Positions 1 to 5,113 of a DNA stretch of 8,092 nt are shown piece after piece. The notes beneath the pieces were generated by a model. The model ran no database searches and was not told the DNA's origin. It worked only from the letters and a program-made list of their open reading frames with translations. Positions within the stretch are counted from its first letter, which is position 1; every line of letters begins with the position of its first letter. The position numbers and the translations under genes are program-made. Source of the stretch: an uncultured Clostridia bacterium (GTDB lineage: Bacteria > Bacillota_A > Clostridia > Oscillospirales > Acutalibacteraceae); the NCBI GenBank assembly GCA_937891215.1, contig CALAEU010000171.1, positions 1 through 8,092 on the forward strand, given 5' to 3'.

Positions 1-580
1 CATCAAGTTCAATTCCGAGTGCTTTGTCTGGTCTGAATGCAGGTAAAACCTGACATTTAAAGCTTTCATCTTCTTTTAAAAGTTTATGATATTCTAAAGT
101 ATCTGCGGCGTCATCTGTTGTGCAAAGATATTTAACATTACTTTTTTCAATAAGTTCTCTTGGTGTGTAACCACCATTTTTAATTAAATTATTTGCTTTT
201 TCCCAGATAGCGTCACAAGTTTTTTCGCTTAATGGTTCGTAAATATCAAAATATCTTTGTAACTCAAGGTGAGTCCAGTGATAAAGTGGGTTACCTATTA
301 AATTCGGCATCGCCTTTGCCCAAGCCTTGAATTTTTCGTAAGGTGACTTGTCACCTGTTATATATTCTTCACTTATACCGCAAGAACGCATTGCACGCCA
401 TTTGTAGTGGTCACCTGCAAGCCACAAGTAAGCAATATCACTCGGAGCATTATTTTCATAAATTTCTTTTGGTGACAAGTGACAATGCCAGTCAAAAATA
501 GGCTCATTCTCACAAGCAGCAAAAAGTTTTTTTGCAGTTTCAGTTTTAAGTAAAAAGTCTTTATCCATAAATTTTTTCAT
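1..580 (-). CDS. uxaC: Glucuronate isomerase, N-terminal part (cut by window edge)
   Basis: The first 193 residues of uronate (glucuronate/galacturonate) isomerase, which converts D-glucuronate to D-fructuronate, or galacturonate to tagaturonate, at the start of cytoplasmic hexuronate breakdown. The family is about 470 residues, so roughly 60% lies beyond the left edge. The sequence follows E. coli UxaC closely: an opening FMDKDFLL, the metal-site segment IFDWHCHLSPKEIY (residues 28-41, His32 and His34 in an amidohydrolase-type HxH), GDHYKWRAMRSCGI (57-69), IGNPLYHWTHLEL (95-107) and CTTDDAADTLEYH (153-165), then LPAFRPDKALGIE. The start at 580 is supported by AGAGGTG just upstream and by alignment to the family N-terminus. 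A separate promoter lies at 621-649. No other hexuronate gene is visible in the window. Family assignment is secure; glucuronate versus galacturonate preference cannot be read. Confidence 0.95.
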   Translation of the reverse strand, partial: MKKFMDKDFLLKTETAKKLFAACENEPIFDWHCHLSPKEIYENNAPSDIAYLWLAGDHYKWRAMRSCGISEEYITGDKSPYEKFKAWAKAMPNLIGNPLYHWTHLELQRYFDIYEPLSEKTCDAIWEKANNLIKNGGYTPRELIEKSNVKYLCTTDDAADTLEYHKLLKEDESFKCQVLPAFRPDKALGIELD

Positions 581-620
581 AGTTTGCACCTCTGATTTAT
601 ACTATAAAAATTATATATTT

Positions 621-649
621 ATGATAACATATTAAAAATTTTATTTCAA
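621..649 (-). promoter_or_regulatory. Sigma-A-type promoter for uxaC
   Basis: Reading the minus strand, TTGAAA (644-649) is followed after exactly 17 bases by TATCAT (621-626), with a TG one base before the -10 box (extended -10). The predicted start of transcription is near 614, giving a leader of about 34 bases before the uxaC ATG, with AGAGGTG in it. I see no clear operator palindrome. Confidence 0.6.
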
Positions 650-693
650 TGTGAAAAATATTTAATTTAAGTAAATAAAAACCAACAAAATAG

Positions 694-735
694 ACAAACG
701 AAAATCCGCCCTCTTACGAGAACGGATTTTCGTTT
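694..735. repeat. 42-bp direct repeat, copy 1 (hairpin)
   Basis: Identical over 42 bases, and in the same orientation, to 1252-1293. Inside it 696-708 (AAACGAAAATCCG) and 723-735 are perfect 13-base inverted arms around a 14-base loop that contains a further CTC/GAG pairing. It abuts the stop codon of the four-helix-bundle gene and can act as that gene's terminator. Together with copy 2 it encloses that gene. Confidence 0.9.
696..735 (-). terminator. Hairpin terminator after the four-helix-bundle gene
   Basis: The 13-bp stem begins directly after the TAG stop codon on the minus strand. Its 3' arm ends in ATTTTCGTTT, followed by T-rich sequence toward 660. There is no long clean U-tract, so termination strength is uncertain. 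The near-perfect symmetry would let it work in both directions. Confidence 0.55.
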
Positions 736-1092
736 CTACTTTTTATTTTCTTTTGCAGTATTTATTGAAGCGATTAAAATACGTTTAATTTCCAAACAAT
801 CATTAAGAAGTGATTGACTCATTTTCTCATCAATATATTCAGACATATAAAGTAATTTAATCCAATATTCCGTTTCTGCAGTTTCTTTTAAAGCTATGCT
901 CATTTTGGATATAAAATCTGCTTTGCTTTGTCCGTAATTTGCTTCGTTTATATTAGCTCCAATACTTGTACCGCTACGAACAATTTGTTTTGATATTATT
1001 GTTTCTTTTTTAGTTTTAGTTAAATGTTGATGTAATTTTACAATTCTTGATGCAAATATTATAGATTTATCAATTAACAAATTCTCTTTCAT
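736..1092 (-). CDS. Four helix bundle protein (S23 / 23S rRNA intervening-sequence family)
   Basis: A 118-residue, almost wholly helical protein of the four-helix-bundle family (PF05635/TIGR02436). The family is known from proteins encoded in 23S rRNA intervening sequences and is structurally related to Avd of diversity-generating retroelements; its molecular role is not established. The family signature is clear: RSGTSIGANINEANYGQS (39-56), then DFISKMSIALKETAETEYWIKLL (59-81). The start is supported by AGGAAGGTGG, with a good -10/-35 pair just upstream. The gene is not inside rRNA here. It sits alone between two identical 42-bp hairpin repeats (694-735, 1252-1293), suggesting that the gene plus one repeat is an inserted cassette. 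No reverse transcriptase or variable-repeat gene is nearby in the window, so a DGR role is not supported. Confidence 0.92.
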   Translation of the reverse strand: MKENLLIDKSIIFASRIVKLHQHLTKTKKETIISKQIVRSGTSIGANINEANYGQSKADFISKMSIALKETAETEYWIKLLYMSEYIDEKMSQSLLNDCLEIKRILIASINTAKENKK

Positions 1093-1113
1093 ATAATCGC
1101 CACCTTCCTGCTT

Positions 1114-1142
1114 ATTATAGCAGTAAAAGAATTCAAAACCAA
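1114..1142 (-). promoter_or_regulatory. Candidate promoter of the four-helix-bundle gene
   Basis: On the minus strand, TTGGTT (1137-1142) and a perfect TATAAT (1114-1119) are separated by 17 bases. The predicted start of transcription falls near 1107, at the edge of the ribosome binding site (about 1100-1109), so the leader would be extremely short. The promoter lies between the two 42-bp repeats, so the cassette would carry its own transcription signal. Confidence 0.5.
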
Positions 1143-1252
1143 TTATTCATTATTCATCAGCGAGTTTACGAGCGACTTCATCATTCATTATTCATTGAAA
1201 ATCCGTTCTTTTTAATGAATAGAGAATGATGCATAATGAAAAATGAATAATA
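1141..1252. repeat. Imperfect palindromic element made of ATTATTC heptamers
   Basis: The left side has two tandem ATTATTC units (1142-1157), a 20-base GC-richer insert around GCGAGTTTACGAGCGA, then two more units (1183-1196). The right side (1214-1252) carries degenerate copies in inverse orientation (AATGAAT, ATGAAAAATGAATAAT). The centre, 1197-1209 (GAAAATCCGTTCT), is the exact inverse of 719-731 and 1277-1289 inside the 42-bp repeats, so the palindrome and the flanking repeats share sequence. It resembles short palindromic repeats scattered between genes in some Firmicutes; I cannot test copy number here. Confidence 0.65.
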
Positions 1253-1293
1253 CAAACGAAAATCCGCCCTCTTACGAGAACGGATTTTCGTTT
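1252..1293. repeat. 42-bp direct repeat, copy 2 (hairpin)
   Basis: Exact copy of 694-735 in the same orientation; arms are at 1254-1266 and 1281-1293. The bases flanking the two copies differ at both ends (G/T on the left, C/G on the right), so 42 bp is the full extent of identity. Copy 2 lies between the palindrome and the rest of the gap, with no gene adjacent. It may terminate read-through from the rqcP side, or mark the second border of an inserted cassette. Confidence 0.9.
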
Positions 1294-1328
1294 GTGTTTG
1301 TGGGGGTATATTGAATAAGGAGATAGAA

Positions 1329-1418
1329 ATGAAAAAATCTCAAAATAACTCTGAAAAAATTTTCATCTGTTTTACTGTCTATATTCTAACCCCTACTGAT
1401 AAATTGCGTGTGAATTAG
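1329..1418 (+). CDS. Possible 29-residue small protein (weak)
   Basis: A short frame, MKKSQNNSEKIFICFTVYIL plus nine more residues, with AAGGAG placed six bases before the ATG and a TAG stop. It has a charged N-terminus, then a short hydrophobic run (IFICFTVYIL, residues 11-20), too short for a clear membrane segment. A TATATT box (1307-1312) is present but has no good -35 partner. I do not recognise the product. It lies between repeats on the strand opposite the neighbouring genes. The ribosome binding site is the only positive evidence; a chance frame or a gene remnant is equally possible. Confidence 0.22.
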   Translation: MKKSQNNSEKIFICFTVYILTPTDKLRVN

Positions 1419-1438
1419 ATGTTAATAAATTGTTAATT

Positions 1439-1584
1439 CAGTTACAAGTATGCAAGTTGCAAGGGACAAGTGTTATAAAAAATAATAACTTCTATCACCT
1501 TAATTTAACAACAACTTAAAATGATAGAAGTCTGTATTTCCACTTGATTTTTCTTGCAACTTGCATACTTGTAACTTGCAACTG
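1439..1584. mobile_element. MITE-like nested palindrome with TTGCAAG heptamer ends
   Basis: Perfect 23-base inverted arms (1441-1463 and 1553-1575) enclose a second pairing, CAAGTG/CACTTG (1467-1472, 1541-1546), and an inner perfect 10-base pair, ACTTCTATCA/TGATAGAAGT (1488-1497, 1522-1531). The ends read CAG-TTACAAG-TATGCAAG-TTGCAAG on the left; on the right, inverted, the same series has one extra TTGCAAG unit. TAATAAATT occurs at 1423-1431 and 1585-1593, immediately outside a 1432-1584 unit, and could be a 9-bp target duplication, though it is AT-rich and may be chance. There is no coding content. Either a non-autonomous mobile repeat or a structured RNA fits. Confidence 0.6.
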
Positions 1585-1618
1585 TAATAAATTAAAACCC
1601 AAAGGTTTTAATTTATTA
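1585..1618 (-). terminator. Perfect 15-bp hairpin overlapping the rqcP stop codon
   Basis: TAATAAATTAAAACC (1585-1599) and its exact complement (1604-1618) are separated by CAAA. The right arm includes the last codons and TAA stop of rqcP. The stem is AT-rich and its minus-strand 3' arm is GGTTTTAATTTATTA, followed by CAG rather than a U-run. It is therefore a plausible but weak intrinsic terminator for the hisS-cyclase-rqcP unit. Confidence 0.5.
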
Positions 1619-1850
1619 CTTCATACATCGCAGCGGCATCGTCTTTTTTTGCGTATTCATTAATTGAAATAACTTTATACTTTGTAAGATTTTCACCCAT
1701 CTGAATTTCAATTAAATCGCCTTCTTTTACTTCATAAGATGCACGGGCAATTTTACCGTTTACAGTAACGTGCTTTGCGTCGCAAACCTCATTTGCTACC
1801 GTTCTTCTTTTTATAATTCTTGAAACCTTTAAATATTTATCTAATCTCAT
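1608..1850 (-). CDS. rqcP: RqcP (YabO-type) S4-domain ribosome quality-control factor
   Basis: An 80-residue single-S4-domain protein matching Bacillus subtilis RqcP/YabO almost throughout. RqcP binds stalled 50S subunits with RqcH and promotes addition of C-terminal alanine tails to the stuck nascent chain, marking it for degradation. The N-terminus MRLDKYLKVSRIIKRRTVAN (1-20) holds the conserved Arg2 and Arg16 known to be important in the B. subtilis protein; the S4 core continues through HVTVNGKIARASYEVKEGD, and the family C-terminal motif is seen as KKDDAAAMYEVI (68-79). The start is fixed by AAAGAGGAGAAATT before the ATG. It lies 25 bases after the cyclase gene, apparently the last gene of a hisS-cyclase-rqcP transcript, and its stop codon lies inside a hairpin. 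Confidence 0.93.
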   Translation of the reverse strand: MRLDKYLKVSRIIKRRTVANEVCDAKHVTVNGKIARASYEVKEGDLIEIQMGENLTKYKVISINEYAKKDDAAAMYEVIN

Positions 1851-1875
1851 AATTTCTCCTCTTTAAAATTCCGAA

Positions 1876-2481
1876 TTATCTCGTGCCCGTCCAGAATAAG
1901 TGGTCTTTAATAAGTATTGCTCTGCAAGGTGCAGCTTCAACATCACTTATTTTAATTGGTTGTGCCATTAAGAAATATTTACCAGGCTCTACCTTGCTTA
2001 AATCAAGACCTTCTAAAACCGCAATATTTTCAGAAAGTAATGCACGGTGAACCACTTCATTTGAACTGCCGTAACCGATTGACTGCGAATCTGTACCAAT
2101 TAATTTTACTTTTGTATCCGCGAAGCAATAAGCACTACTTTCCATTAAATATGAAGTACCATTACCTTTAATTAAAATTCTTTCTGCCGAGAACGGAAAA
2201 TTATCTTCTGCAAATGCACCTGTAACAGGTCCTGGTGGTGCTTCAACAACAACGCATTCACCAATGAAATACGATAACGAGATTTCATCAATTGAACTGC
2301 CACCATTTATAAAATGAAGTGGTGCATCAATATGGGTTGCAGTGTGAAGACAAGTGTAAAACGCGTTAAGATTACACTTTTCACCTTTTTTCATAGATTT
2401 AATTTCATCTAAATACCCTTCAGGGTCTCCCGGATAAACGGGAGTTTTAATAATATCTCTTGAAATATCTATTATTTCCAT
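1876..2481 (-). CDS. Cyclase-family (kynurenine-formamidase-like) metal-dependent hydrolase
   Basis: A 201-residue protein of the cyclase family (PF04199), which includes kynurenine formamidase KynB and related metal-dependent amidohydrolases. The opening (IDISRDIIKTPVYPGDPEG, 4-22) is the usual family start. The metal-binding motif is HTATHIDAPLHF at 46-57, matching HxGTHxDxPxHF except for Ala where Gly is usual. LIGTDSQSIG (127-136) and NIAVLEGLDLSKVEPGKY (152-169) are also typical. Length is normal. It lies 34 bases after hisS and 25 bases before rqcP; the ribosome binding site is a weaker GGTGGTG. No tryptophan-degradation gene is nearby, so kynurenine as substrate is not supported; the position next to translation genes may only reflect operon packing. 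Confidence 0.88.
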   Translation of the reverse strand: MEIIDISRDIIKTPVYPGDPEGYLDEIKSMKKGEKCNLNAFYTCLHTATHIDAPLHFINGGSSIDEISLSYFIGECVVVEAPPGPVTGAFAEDNFPFSAERILIKGNGTSYLMESSAYCFADTKVKLIGTDSQSIGYGSSNEVVHRALLSENIAVLEGLDLSKVEPGKYFLMAQPIKISDVEAAPCRAILIKDHLFWTGTR

Positions 2482-2515
2482 TTTTACACCACCAATTTTG
2501 AAAATTCACTAAAAA

Positions 2516-3865
2516 TTATAATTTAAAAAGAGTGTTAATTCCTTCCGGATTCATTCCTGAAAATGAAGCGTCTGCTATACCATCCATACTATCTTTTACA
2601 ACAGCTTTGAAAAACTCTTCTGAAAAATTATCAAGAGTAATTTCATTTTCAGAGCCATCACTCATATTTTTAAGTTTTGCTTTGTTGTCTTCCAGCTCGT
2701 TGTCCCCTAAAACAACAGTATATTCTGCACCGATTTTATTTGAATATTTCATTTGTGCTTTTATTGACCTACCAACAGTATCAACAGAAACACTATAACC
2801 CTCACTTCTTAAATCAGATGCGATTTCGAGTGCTTTTAATACTGCATTTTCACCAGCAGTTACTATTGAAAGATTGTATTTTGGTGCTTCAGGGAATGGA
2901 ATTCCTGCACCCTCCATAATAAGTACAAGTCTTTCAAGTCCCATACCAAAACCACAAGCAGGAAGTGCATTACCGCCTAATTCTTCAATAAGACCATCGT
3001 ATCTGCCACCGCCACAAACTACAAGACCATTTGTTGTTTCATATTTTGAAACGAATTCAAAAACAGTTCTTGTGTAGTAGTCGAGACCACGAACAATTTG
3101 TGGATTTACTTTATATTCAATACCCATTGTTTCTAGATATTTCTGAAGAGAATTAAAATGCTCACGACAATCATCACAAATAAAATCAAGCACAACTGGT
3201 GCATTTTCTGCAATTTTGGAACAAACAGGACTTTTGCAGTCAAGAATTCTCATAGGGTTTCTGTCAAGTCTTGAAAGACATGTTTCACAAAGTTCGCCTT
3301 TTTTATTCTCGAAATATTCTTTCAGAGCTTCTGTATATTTTTTTCTACATTCAGGGCAACCGATTGAGTTAATCTCAAGTGCAACATTATCAATTCCTAA
3401 ATAGTTAAGATATGTGTACGCAAGAGAAATAACTTCCGCATCCTGTACCGCAGTACCTGCACCGAATGCTTCAACGCCAAACTGATGGAATTCACGAAGA
3501 CGGCCAGCCTGTGGCTTTTCGTAACGATAGCAAGATGTCAAATAACATATTTTTTGTGGCAATGGTTCATTAAAAAGACCGTGCTCTAAAAATGCTCTGA
3601 CTGCACCTGCTGTACCCTCAGGTCTTAATGTTATTGAACGGTCACCTTTATCGTTAAAAGTGTACATTTCTTTCTGCACAACATCAGTAGTTTCACCAAC
3701 TGAACGGTCAAAAAGTTCTGTATATTCAAAAACAGGAGTACGCATTTCTAAAAACCCGAAACTTTTTGCAGTATCTAGTGCCGCCTGTTCAATATATTGA
3801 TATTTGTGAGATTCGTTTGGTAAAACATCGTTTGTACCTTTAATTGCTTTTACACTGAATGCCAT
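2516..3865 (-). CDS. hisS: Histidine--tRNA ligase
   Basis: Class II aminoacyl-tRNA synthetase that charges tRNA-His with histidine in the cytoplasm. Motif 2 is RYEKPQAGRLREFHQFG (114-130); the histidine-binding segments are RGLDYYTRTVFEF (259-271) and CGGGRYDGL (284-292); motif 3 is GFGMGLERL (305-313). The C-terminal anticodon-binding domain runs from about 330 to 420. Three CxxC pairs lie in the insertion domain (C170/C173, C193/C196, C230/C233), with C210 and C215 nearby, a pattern I recall from Firmicutes HisRS. At 449 residues it is somewhat longer than the usual ~420, with an extra tail from about 425. AAGGTAGG precedes the ATG. The gap to the mgsA terminator is about 50 bases, too short for a T-box; -10-like boxes (TATAAT 3895-3900, TATAAA 3879-3884) lack a well-spaced -35. 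First gene of a three-gene unit. Confidence 0.97.
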   Translation of the reverse strand: MAFSVKAIKGTNDVLPNESHKYQYIEQAALDTAKSFGFLEMRTPVFEYTELFDRSVGETTDVVQKEMYTFNDKGDRSITLRPEGTAGAVRAFLEHGLFNEPLPQKICYLTSCYRYEKPQAGRLREFHQFGVEAFGAGTAVQDAEVISLAYTYLNYLGIDNVALEINSIGCPECRKKYTEALKEYFENKKGELCETCLSRLDRNPMRILDCKSPVCSKIAENAPVVLDFICDDCREHFNSLQKYLETMGIEYKVNPQIVRGLDYYTRTVFEFVSKYETTNGLVVCGGGRYDGLIEELGGNALPACGFGMGLERLVLIMEGAGIPFPEAPKYNLSIVTAGENAVLKALEIASDLRSEGYSVSVDTVGRSIKAQMKYSNKIGAEYTVVLGDNELEDNKAKLKNMSDGSENEITLDNFSEEFFKAVVKDSMDGIADASFSGMNPEGINTLFKL

Positions 3866-3916
3866 TTTTGTTCCTACCTTTATATTTATAAAAAATTATA
3901 TACTTTCAAAAATTCA

Positions 3917-3947
3917 AAAATCGGGAGCAGATAAAGCACCCGATTTT
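3917..3947 (-). terminator. Intrinsic terminator of mgsA
   Basis: Stem AAAATCGGG (3917-3925) / CCCGATTTT (3939-3947) with a 13-base loop holding a possible GCA/TGC pair. It lies directly after the mgsA stop codon. On the minus strand the 3' arm runs into GATTTTTGAATTTTT, a good U-rich tail. It insulates mgsA from hisS. Confidence 0.82.
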
Positions 3948-3955
3948 AAATAATA

Positions 3956-4363
3956 TTATCTGTTTTTAGGGTTAACAATATCACGCCAGTCGAGGTCGCC
4001 TCGTTCAAGACTGTGAATAAGAGCTTCACCAGTTGCAATATTTGTAGCAACAGGAATATTATGTACGTCACAAAGTCTTAAAATATTATTTTCACTTGGC
4101 TCACCAGGATTTGGAGAAATAGGATCTCTGAATAAGAGAAGCAAGTCAATTTCACCACAAGCAATTCTCGAGCCGATTTGTTGGTCGCCACCTTGTGGAC
4201 CGCTTAAGTATTTTTCAATTTCCAATCCTGTTGCTTCAGAAACCAATTTACCAGTTGTACCTGTTGCACAAAGTGTATGTTTACTAAGAATTCCGCAGTA
4301 TGCAATACAGAATTGTGTCATAAGCTCTTTTTTTGAATCGTGTGCCATTAATGCAATGTTCAT
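3956..4363 (-). CDS. mgsA: Methylglyoxal synthase with altered active-site positions
   Basis: A 135-residue member of the methylglyoxal synthase family, which converts dihydroxyacetone phosphate to methylglyoxal and phosphate as a bypass of lower glycolysis. Conserved parts are AHDSKK (7-12; His8 corresponds to E. coli His19), the phosphate-binding ATGTTGKL (33-40), SGPQGGDQQIG (54-64; Asp60 corresponds to catalytic Asp71), FRDP (78-81) and LRLCDVHNIPVATNIAT (95-111). The oddity is residues 86-90, PGEPS, where E. coli has PHDPD: the positions of His98 and Asp101, both active-site residues, are Gly87 and Ser90. Either this is a subfamily with changed chemistry or the function differs. The start is supported by AAGGAGGGCGG. 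The gene has its own promoter (4409-4437) and terminator, hence is probably monocistronic. Confidence 0.88.
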   Translation of the reverse strand: MNIALMAHDSKKELMTQFCIAYCGILSKHTLCATGTTGKLVSEATGLEIEKYLSGPQGGDQQIGSRIACGEIDLLLLFRDPISPNPGEPSENNILRLCDVHNIPVATNIATGEALIHSLERGDLDWRDIVNPKNR

Positions 4364-4408
4364 ACATCCGCCCTCCTTAAATCTTTACACTAACCACATT
4401 ATATTTCT

Positions 4409-4437
4409 ATTGTAGCAGAAAAAACATCATTTTTCAA
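4409..4437 (-). promoter_or_regulatory. Strong sigma-A-type promoter for mgsA
   Basis: Minus strand: TTGAAA (4432-4437), 17-base spacer, TACAAT (4409-4414), with TG one base upstream of the -10 (extended -10). The predicted start is near 4402, giving a leader of about 40 bases that contains AAGGAGGGCGG. Confidence 0.72.
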
Positions 4438-4465
4438 TAGAAAATCTTTAAGTTTTACATATTTT

Positions 4466-5113
4466 TTATGAATTGAGAAGTGCAAAATTCTTTTTGTTTG
4501 CAGAATATAAATTTTTATAAACCTCGTAATATTTGTCGCAAACTTTCTTTGTTTCCATATCTGGTGTAAATGTTTTACTTACAGGAATCATTTTCTTTGC
4601 ATCTTCAATAGAATTACAAATACCGAGACCAACAGCGACAAGAACTGTTGCACCCATAGCACCTGCATTCTGTGGTTCGTTTACTGTTTCAACCACTTTA
4701 CCAGTACAGTCAGCAAGAATCTGACAAGTTAAATCTGAAAGTGCACCGCCACCGACAAAACGGATTTTGTCAGAAGTTCTAACTTTCTTTTCTTCTGTTT
4801 CAATAAACCATCTTAAATGGTAGCAAACCCCTTCAAGTACAGAACGAATCATTTCGCGTTTACCTGTTTCAAGACTTAAATTGAAGAACATACCCCGTGA
4901 GTTAGGGTCTTCAAATGGGCAACGGTTACCATGGAGCCAAGGTGTAAAGATAACACCGTTTGAGCCTGCGGGAACCTGCTCAATAACAGTTGAAAGATAC
5001 TGATAAAGGTTGGTGTATTCTGTTTCAATGTCCTCAGCAACATCGGTCTTTTTAAGGTAAATACCGATTTCGTCAAGAGCAAGGTGATCCTTCACCCATT
5101 CAAAGCAGGCATT
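4466..5113 (-). pseudogene. C-terminal half of an FGGY-family carbohydrate kinase (N-terminal half missing)
   Basis: The stretch matches the second half of xylulokinase/gluconokinase-type FGGY kinases, which phosphorylate sugars such as xylulose using ATP. Visible in the joined frame are EWVKDHLALDEIGIY (165-179), VIFTPWLHGNRCPFEDPNSR (214-233), the FGGY C-terminal signature VGGGALSDLTCQILAD (280-295) and EPQNAGAMGATVLVAVGLG (306-324). About 290 N-terminal residues, including the sugar-binding domain, are absent; the frame instead continues into DUF1836 sequence. It cannot be an active kinase as it stands. AT-rich composition matches the left half of the window, so this is probably where an intact kinase gene from that genome was interrupted or misjoined. 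The substrate cannot be named. Confidence 0.75.

Larger units (their letters stand above)
1093..1607. other. Repeat-rich intergenic region
   Basis: A gap of 515 bases between the four-helix-bundle gene and rqcP. In order it holds the promoter of the former, an ATTATTC-heptamer palindrome (1141-1252), the second 42-bp hairpin repeat (1252-1293), a possible 29-residue reading frame on the plus strand (1329-1418), a MITE-like palindrome (1439-1584), and the left arm of the hairpin overlapping the rqcP stop codon. I found no convincing larger gene and no tRNA. Confidence 0.7.

Noticed and set aside
736..1092. 23S rRNA intervening sequence or DGR Avd locus
   Set aside because: No rRNA sequence flanks the gene, and no reverse transcriptase or template repeat is visible in the window.
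694..1293. CRISPR-like repeat pair
   Set aside because: Only two copies, 516 bases apart, with a gene between them; no regular spacers.
3866..3955. T-box riboswitch before hisS
   Set aside because: Only about 50 bases lie between the mgsA terminator and the hisS start, too few for a T-box; no specifier or T-box sequence is visible.
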